A stretch of 42,892 bases of DNA, taken from positions 1 to 42,892 of the forward strand of contig CAZZAO010000035.1 of the NCBI GenBank assembly GCA_964652205.1, in the 5' to 3' direction. A program made the position numbers and the translations under genes. Source of the stretch: ZC4RG36 sp964652205. GTDB taxonomy: Bacteria > Chloroflexota > Anaerolineae > Aggregatilineales > Phototrophicaceae. Within the stretch, counting starts at the first letter, position 1. Each line of letters opens with the position of its first letter. The notes beneath the pieces are model-generated. The model was not told where the DNA came from, did no database searches, and saw only the letters and a program-made list of their open reading frames with translations. This document shows positions 39,397 through 42,892 of this stretch, in pieces.

Positions 39397-40623
39397 TTAC
39401 AACGGGTCGAAGCGGAAGACCGAGCCGTTATAGTCAGTGAAGTACAGCTCGTGGTCGTCGTCCTGACCGAAGGAGCTGATCGAGTTGCCCTTCGACGGCA
39501 GCAAGACAGTCGTCTGGAAATTGCCCGACGAGTCGCGGGTGGTCGCCCAGATCGTGCCGAAGGCCCAATCGCTGAACAGGTAGACGCCCTGAAGCGCCGG
39601 GATCGCTGACCCGCGATAGACGTAACCGCCGGTCACGGCGATGCCTTCCTGATGCGAATACTCGAAGATCGGCGGGACGAGCGTTACGCCTGCCGGAATC
39701 GGCGCGCTGCTGTACGGGTGCGTCCCTTCCATCAGATTCCAGCCGTAATTATTGCCGCCGGGGCTGTTTGCTGGCTCAAAGTCGATTTCTTCCCACGCGC
39801 TCTGGCCGACGTCGCCGATCCACAGGTCGCCGGTTTCGGCGTCGAAGCTGAAGCGCCACGGGTTACGCAGGCCGAGGTCCCAGATTTCCGGCGCAAGCGT
39901 CGAATCCGTCGTGACCGGGTTATCGGGCGGGATGGCGTAGGGTTCGTCGCCCTTCGAGACGTCTATCCGCAGAATCTTGCCGAGCCAGACGCCCTTATTC
40001 TGGCCGTTGCCCTGGGGATCGCCGCCAGAACCGCCGTCGCCGAAGCCGATGTACAGATAGCCATTCTTGGGGCTGAAGGCCAGTTGGCCGCCGTTGTGAT
40101 TCGAGAACGGCTGTTTCTGCGTCAGGATGGTCTTAGCGCTGGCCGGGTCGGCGACGTTGGGATCGCTGCCCGTGACCTGATAGCGGGCGATCATTGTGTC
40201 GCCGTTGAGATCGGTATAATCGACGTAAAAGTTATGATTGGTCGCGTAATTCGGGTCGAAGGCCAGACCGAGCAGGCCGCGCTCGGTGTAGCCCCCTTGC
40301 AGCGCGTCGCGGCTGATCCGGTCGGACAGGTCGAGGAAGGGCGTCGGCAGCAGCTTGCCGTCCTGAATGACGCGGATCGCGCCGGTCTGCTCGACCACGA
40401 ACAGCCGACCGGAGCCATCCCCCGCGCCAGTCAGATAGACCGGACGGTTCAGCCCGCCGACGACTTCCGTGACTTTAACTGTCGCCGCGTCCGGGACAGC
40501 AGGCGCGGGTGTCCCGGTTTCCGATTGTCCGTAGGCGACGGTCGCCATTGCCAGCAGGCCGAGCGCGAGCAGCAGCGCCGCGCGACGTCCAAAGCTCAGT
40601 GTCATCATGGATGCTCGTTTCAT
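39397..40623 (-). CDS. PQQ-dependent aldose sugar dehydrogenase (YliI/Asd-like)
   Basis: This is a 408-residue exported protein with a cleavable signal peptide (about residues 8-33, ending VAYGQ). It is followed by a six-bladed soluble glucose dehydrogenase fold. The catalytic His is in SNHNGGQLAFSP, the substrate-binding Arg in GLRNPWRFSFD, and NNYGWNLMEG plus AVTGGYVYRG complete the family signature. These motifs are all intact, unlike in the paralogue at 15852, so PQQ-dependent oxidation of aldoses in the periplasm-like space is credible. Its ATG overlaps the stop of the preceding M16 gene (ATGA), indicating coupled translation, a surprising pairing. A cytoplasmic M16 subunit and an exported dehydrogenase are not an obvious pathway. 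Confidence 0.93.
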   Translation of the reverse strand: MKRASMMTLSFGRRAALLLALGLLAMATVAYGQSETGTPAPAVPDAATVKVTEVVGGLNRPVYLTGAGDGSGRLFVVEQTGAIRVIQDGKLLPTPFLDLSDRISRDALQGGYTERGLLGLAFDPNYATNHNFYVDYTDLNGDTMIARYQVTGSDPNVADPASAKTILTQKQPFSNHNGGQLAFSPKNGYLYIGFGDGGSGGDPQGNGQNKGVWLGKILRIDVSKGDEPYAIPPDNPVTTDSTLAPEIWDLGLRNPWRFSFDAETGDLWIGDVGQSAWEEIDFEPANSPGGNNYGWNLMEGTHPYSSAPIPAGVTLVPPIFEYSHQEGIAVTGGYVYRGSAIPALQGVYLFSDWAFGTIWATTRDSSGNFQTTVLLPSKGNSISSFGQDDDHELYFTDYNGSVFRFDPL

Positions 40624-41906
40624 ACGCTCGCCGGTTCGGGGCCAGCCACGGCGACAACCAGCGAATCGGGTATCAGGTAATGCTGCGCTGCCTGAAGCAG
40701 GTCAGCGGGCGTCAGCGCGTTGATGCGCGCCCGGTAGCTCATCAGATAATCCAGCCCCAGTCCATAGACTTCCAGATTGTGGATCGTCCCGGCGAGGCCC
40801 TCGTTCGTTTCCAGTTGGAGCGGCAGATGACCGGTAAAGTAGGCTTGATTGTCGGCCAGGTCGTCGGCGCTGACCGGCTCGGACGTGATCCGGCGCAGTT
40901 CGTCGCCGATGCGCTCGATGGCAAGCTCGACGTTCGCCGGGTTGACGCCCGCTGCGACCGACCACGGCCCCGGCCCCTGTCCGCCTTCGATCTGACTGTA
41001 GGCGTAGTAGGCCAGACCGAGTTCCTCGCGCACGCTCGCGCCGATTCGGCCCATCATGCCGAACTGACCGAGGATGCTGTTTGCCAGCACCGCGGCCTGA
41101 TAGTCGGGCTCGGCGCGCGCCGGGCCGACCACGCCGAGGATCAGGTCGGACTGCGTTTTGCCAGTCAGCGGGACGAGCGTCCGCTGTGTCGTGCTCAGGT
41201 CAGGCAGCGGCGGCAGCGCCGGGACGACCGGCTGATCAGCAGCGCGCCAGTTTTCCAGCTTCGCCCGGATGATCTCGATGGCTTCCGCTGCCCGCACCGC
41301 GCCGACGACCACGATCACCATCCCGCGCGGGCCGAACGTCCGCGCGTGAAAGGCGCGCAGCTCGTCGATGGTCAGCGTTGGCACGGTTTGCAGCGTGCCG
41401 CGCGTGCTGTAATGGTAGGGGTGTTCGGGCGGATAGAGGCTCTCGCTGAAGGCGCGACCGGCGCGGAAGCGCGTGTCCTGCGAGCGGATTTGCAGCCCGG
41501 TCATGATTTCGCCGCGCAGTCGTTCGATGTGCGCCGCCGGGAAAGTCGGCTCGCGCAGGGCGTCGTTTAAAATGTCGATCAGCAGCGGCAGGTCTTCAGC
41601 CAGCGACTTGCCGTAGAAGCCAGAACGATGCACGCCTGCGCTCAGGCCGATATCTGCGCCAATATCTTCGAGCGCGCTGTTGATGGCGTCGTAGTCGCGT
41701 TTCTCCGTGCCGAGCAGCAGCGAGCTGATCGTCAGCGCGGCGAGGCCGTTGCGCGCCGGGGCTTCGAGCAGGCGGCCCGCCTCGAACGAGCCGGACAGCA
41801 CAACTGACTGCGCGGCGAAGTTTTCGTAGACCAGCACGGTGATGCCGTTATCCAGCATCACACGGGTAATGTTGCGGGCATTGGGCAGGTTGTAATCGCT
41901 AGTCAT
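40620..41906 (-). CDS. M16 peptidase family, non-catalytic subunit
   Basis: This is a 428-residue protein with the two-domain M16 fold. At the place of the zinc motif HxxEH the sequence reads GLAALTISSLLLGTEKRDY, with no His or Glu pair. The C-terminal GRIGASVREELGLAYYAYS, carrying the Arg and Tyr that contact substrate, is conserved. This is the pattern of the inactive partner in heterodimeric M16 peptidases (alpha/beta MPP-like and bacterial paired M16 enzymes). The partner gene lies upstream and overlaps by eight bases. The downstream dehydrogenase overlaps by ATGA. No signal peptide. Confidence 0.93.
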   Translation of the reverse strand: MTSDYNLPNARNITRVMLDNGITVLVYENFAAQSVVLSGSFEAGRLLEAPARNGLAALTISSLLLGTEKRDYDAINSALEDIGADIGLSAGVHRSGFYGKSLAEDLPLLIDILNDALREPTFPAAHIERLRGEIMTGLQIRSQDTRFRAGRAFSESLYPPEHPYHYSTRGTLQTVPTLTIDELRAFHARTFGPRGMVIVVVGAVRAAEAIEIIRAKLENWRAADQPVVPALPPLPDLSTTQRTLVPLTGKTQSDLILGVVGPARAEPDYQAAVLANSILGQFGMMGRIGASVREELGLAYYAYSQIEGGQGPGPWSVAAGVNPANVELAIERIGDELRRITSEPVSADDLADNQAYFTGHLPLQLETNEGLAGTIHNLEVYGLGLDYLMSYRARINALTPADLLQAAQHYLIPDSLVVAVAGPEPASV

Positions 41907-42892
41907 CGTCGCCCTCGTCGGAGTCGTCGGAGTCAGCGCCGCCGAGCGGAACCAGCCAGCCGACGGTTCGATTCTGCGGGATCAGGTAGGTTTGCGCGAC
42001 GCGGTGGACATCTTCGAGCGTGACTGCTTCCAGCCGCCTGACGTAGTCGGGGAACCACTGGTAGCTGTCGAAGCTCTCGGCAAACGCCAGCCAGAACGCC
42101 TGCATGGTGACGCGCTCGGTGCTGTAGGCGAACAGCGCGCGCACCTGCTTCCTGGCGCGAGTCAACTCGGCCTCGGTGATGTCGCTGGCGGCGGCGCGCT
42201 CGATCTGCGCGTCGAACGCCGCCTCGACTTCCTCAAGGCTGCGCTCTTCGCGCAGGGTGATGGTGAAGCTGTACAGGAACGGATCGACGGTCGGCGTCAT
42301 GCTGCCATCGACATCGGCGGCCAGTTCAGTTTCGACCATTGCCTTATACATGCGCGAGGTTTTATTGTCGATCCCGCCGCCGCCCAGTCCATCCGCGCCG
42401 CACAGGATACAGTTGAGGATTTCGAGCGCGAACCAGTCATCTTCGGCAGCGGACGGGACGCGGTAGCCGATCTCGATGAAGGCGGTCGTGCCGGGGCGCT
42501 CGACGGTCACGCGGCGCTCGCCGAACTGCTCTGGCTCTGGTCGGACGAACAGCTTTGGTTTTTCTCCGGCGGGAATCGGGCCGTACAGGGCCTCGATCCG
42601 CTGGAGCAGCGTGGCGCTGTCGAAATCGCCGACGGCGACGGCGATAGCATTGTTAGGCATGTAATGGCGGCGATAGTGGTTGTACAGGTCGTCGCGCGTC
42701 ATCGTCTGAAGATCGGTCAGGTCGCCGATGATCTCATGATGGTAGCCGTGGACGCGGAAAGCCGAGGCGGTGACTTCCTCGGACAGCCAGAAGGTCGGCG
42801 AATTCTCCAGCCCCTGACGCTCGGAGATGATGACCGTGCGCTCAGACTCGACTTCGTTGGCGTCGAAAACGGCGTTCGCCATCCGGTCAGCT
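41899..42892 (-). CDS. M16 peptidase family, upstream subunit (5' end outside the window)
   Basis: About 330 residues of an M16 metallopeptidase are present; the gene runs off the right edge of the window. The visible part starts around ADRMANAVFD, which in M16 proteins follows the zinc-binding region, so the HxxEH motif would lie outside. ERTVIISERQGLENSPTFWLSEEV and GDLTDLQTM are typical of the family, and a later Glu-rich segment ends in an acidic tail (SDDSDEGDDD). It is probably the catalytic subunit partnered with the inactive one encoded next; the His/Glu residues cannot be checked here. The overlap of eight bases shows operon organisation. Confidence 0.93.
   Translation of the reverse strand, partial: ADRMANAVFDANEVESERTVIISERQGLENSPTFWLSEEVTASAFRVHGYHHEIIGDLTDLQTMTRDDLYNHYRRHYMPNNAIAVAVGDFDSATLLQRIEALYGPIPAGEKPKLFVRPEPEQFGERRVTVERPGTTAFIEIGYRVPSAAEDDWFALEILNCILCGADGLGGGGIDNKTSRMYKAMVETELAADVDGSMTPTVDPFLYSFTITLREERSLEEVEAAFDAQIERAAASDITEAELTRARKQVRALFAYSTERVTMQAFWLAFAESFDSYQWFPDYVRRLEAVTLEDVHRVAQTYLIPQNRTVGWLVPLGGADSDDSDEGDDD

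Noticed and set aside
1..42892. tRNA, rRNA, tmRNA or RNase P genes
   Set aside because: A visual search for T-arm consensus and known RNA cores on both strands found none; a covariance-model scan would be needed to exclude them fully.

Overview
This 42.9 kb window is GC-rich, densely coding bacterial chromosome. No rRNA, tRNA, prophage, intact insertion sequence or CRISPR array was seen. The gene content looks most like a Chloroflexota genome, probably Anaerolineae-like. The clues are a DUF4013 membrane protein, Thr/Pro-rich linkers in exported proteins, a Tat-exported molybdopterin oxidoreductase beside a separate membrane protein, a CopC-CopD fusion, many TPR proteins and frequent GTG/TTG starts. 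This placement is inference from family content; no marker phylogeny was possible.

Layout. 1-5.6 kb (+): a helical protein of unknown function, a short-chain dehydrogenase homologue without its catalytic residues, two tandem GNAT acetyltransferases, radA (interrupted by a 10-N assembly gap) and an MFS exporter. 5.6-9.0 kb (+): two related TPR proteins, the second with an N-terminal TIR domain. 9.1-15.8 kb (+): a YcgR/YcgQ-like permease pair, a membrane-anchored beta-propeller protein, a TlpA-type thioredoxin, a family-1 glycosyltransferase, a DUF4013 protein and a 59-residue membrane protein. 15.8-20.9 kb (-): a PQQ-dehydrogenase-like lipoprotein, a HEAT-repeat protein, a phosphopantetheinyl transferase with dtd, and a VapBC-type toxin-antitoxin pair. 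21-25.5 kb (+): one 1,489-residue membrane protein with a degenerate protein-kinase domain. 25.5-26.8 kb: a 1.3 kb gene-poor, AT-richer tract with several strong hairpins. 26.8-31.3 kb (+): a copper cluster (small membrane protein, CopC-CopD fusion, translationally coupled TIR-like membrane protein) and a flavin monooxygenase. 31.5-33.2 kb (-): a molybdopterin oxidoreductase and its likely membrane partner. 33.4-35.5 kb (+): a membrane dipeptidase, a four-helix membrane protein and a fasciclin protein. 35.6-42.9 kb (-): a TMEM175 channel that seems to start at AUC, an unknown exported/membrane protein, a TPR protein, and an operon of two M16 peptidase subunits with an aldose dehydrogenase.

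Most genes are housekeeping or envelope functions in short operons. The least explained items are the pseudokinase receptor-like protein, the two TIR proteins (one with and one without the catalytic Glu position), the structured gene-poor tract, and three kinds of dispersed intergenic repeat. One of these repeats places its G-rich tail where a Shine-Dalgarno sequence should be, before two genes.
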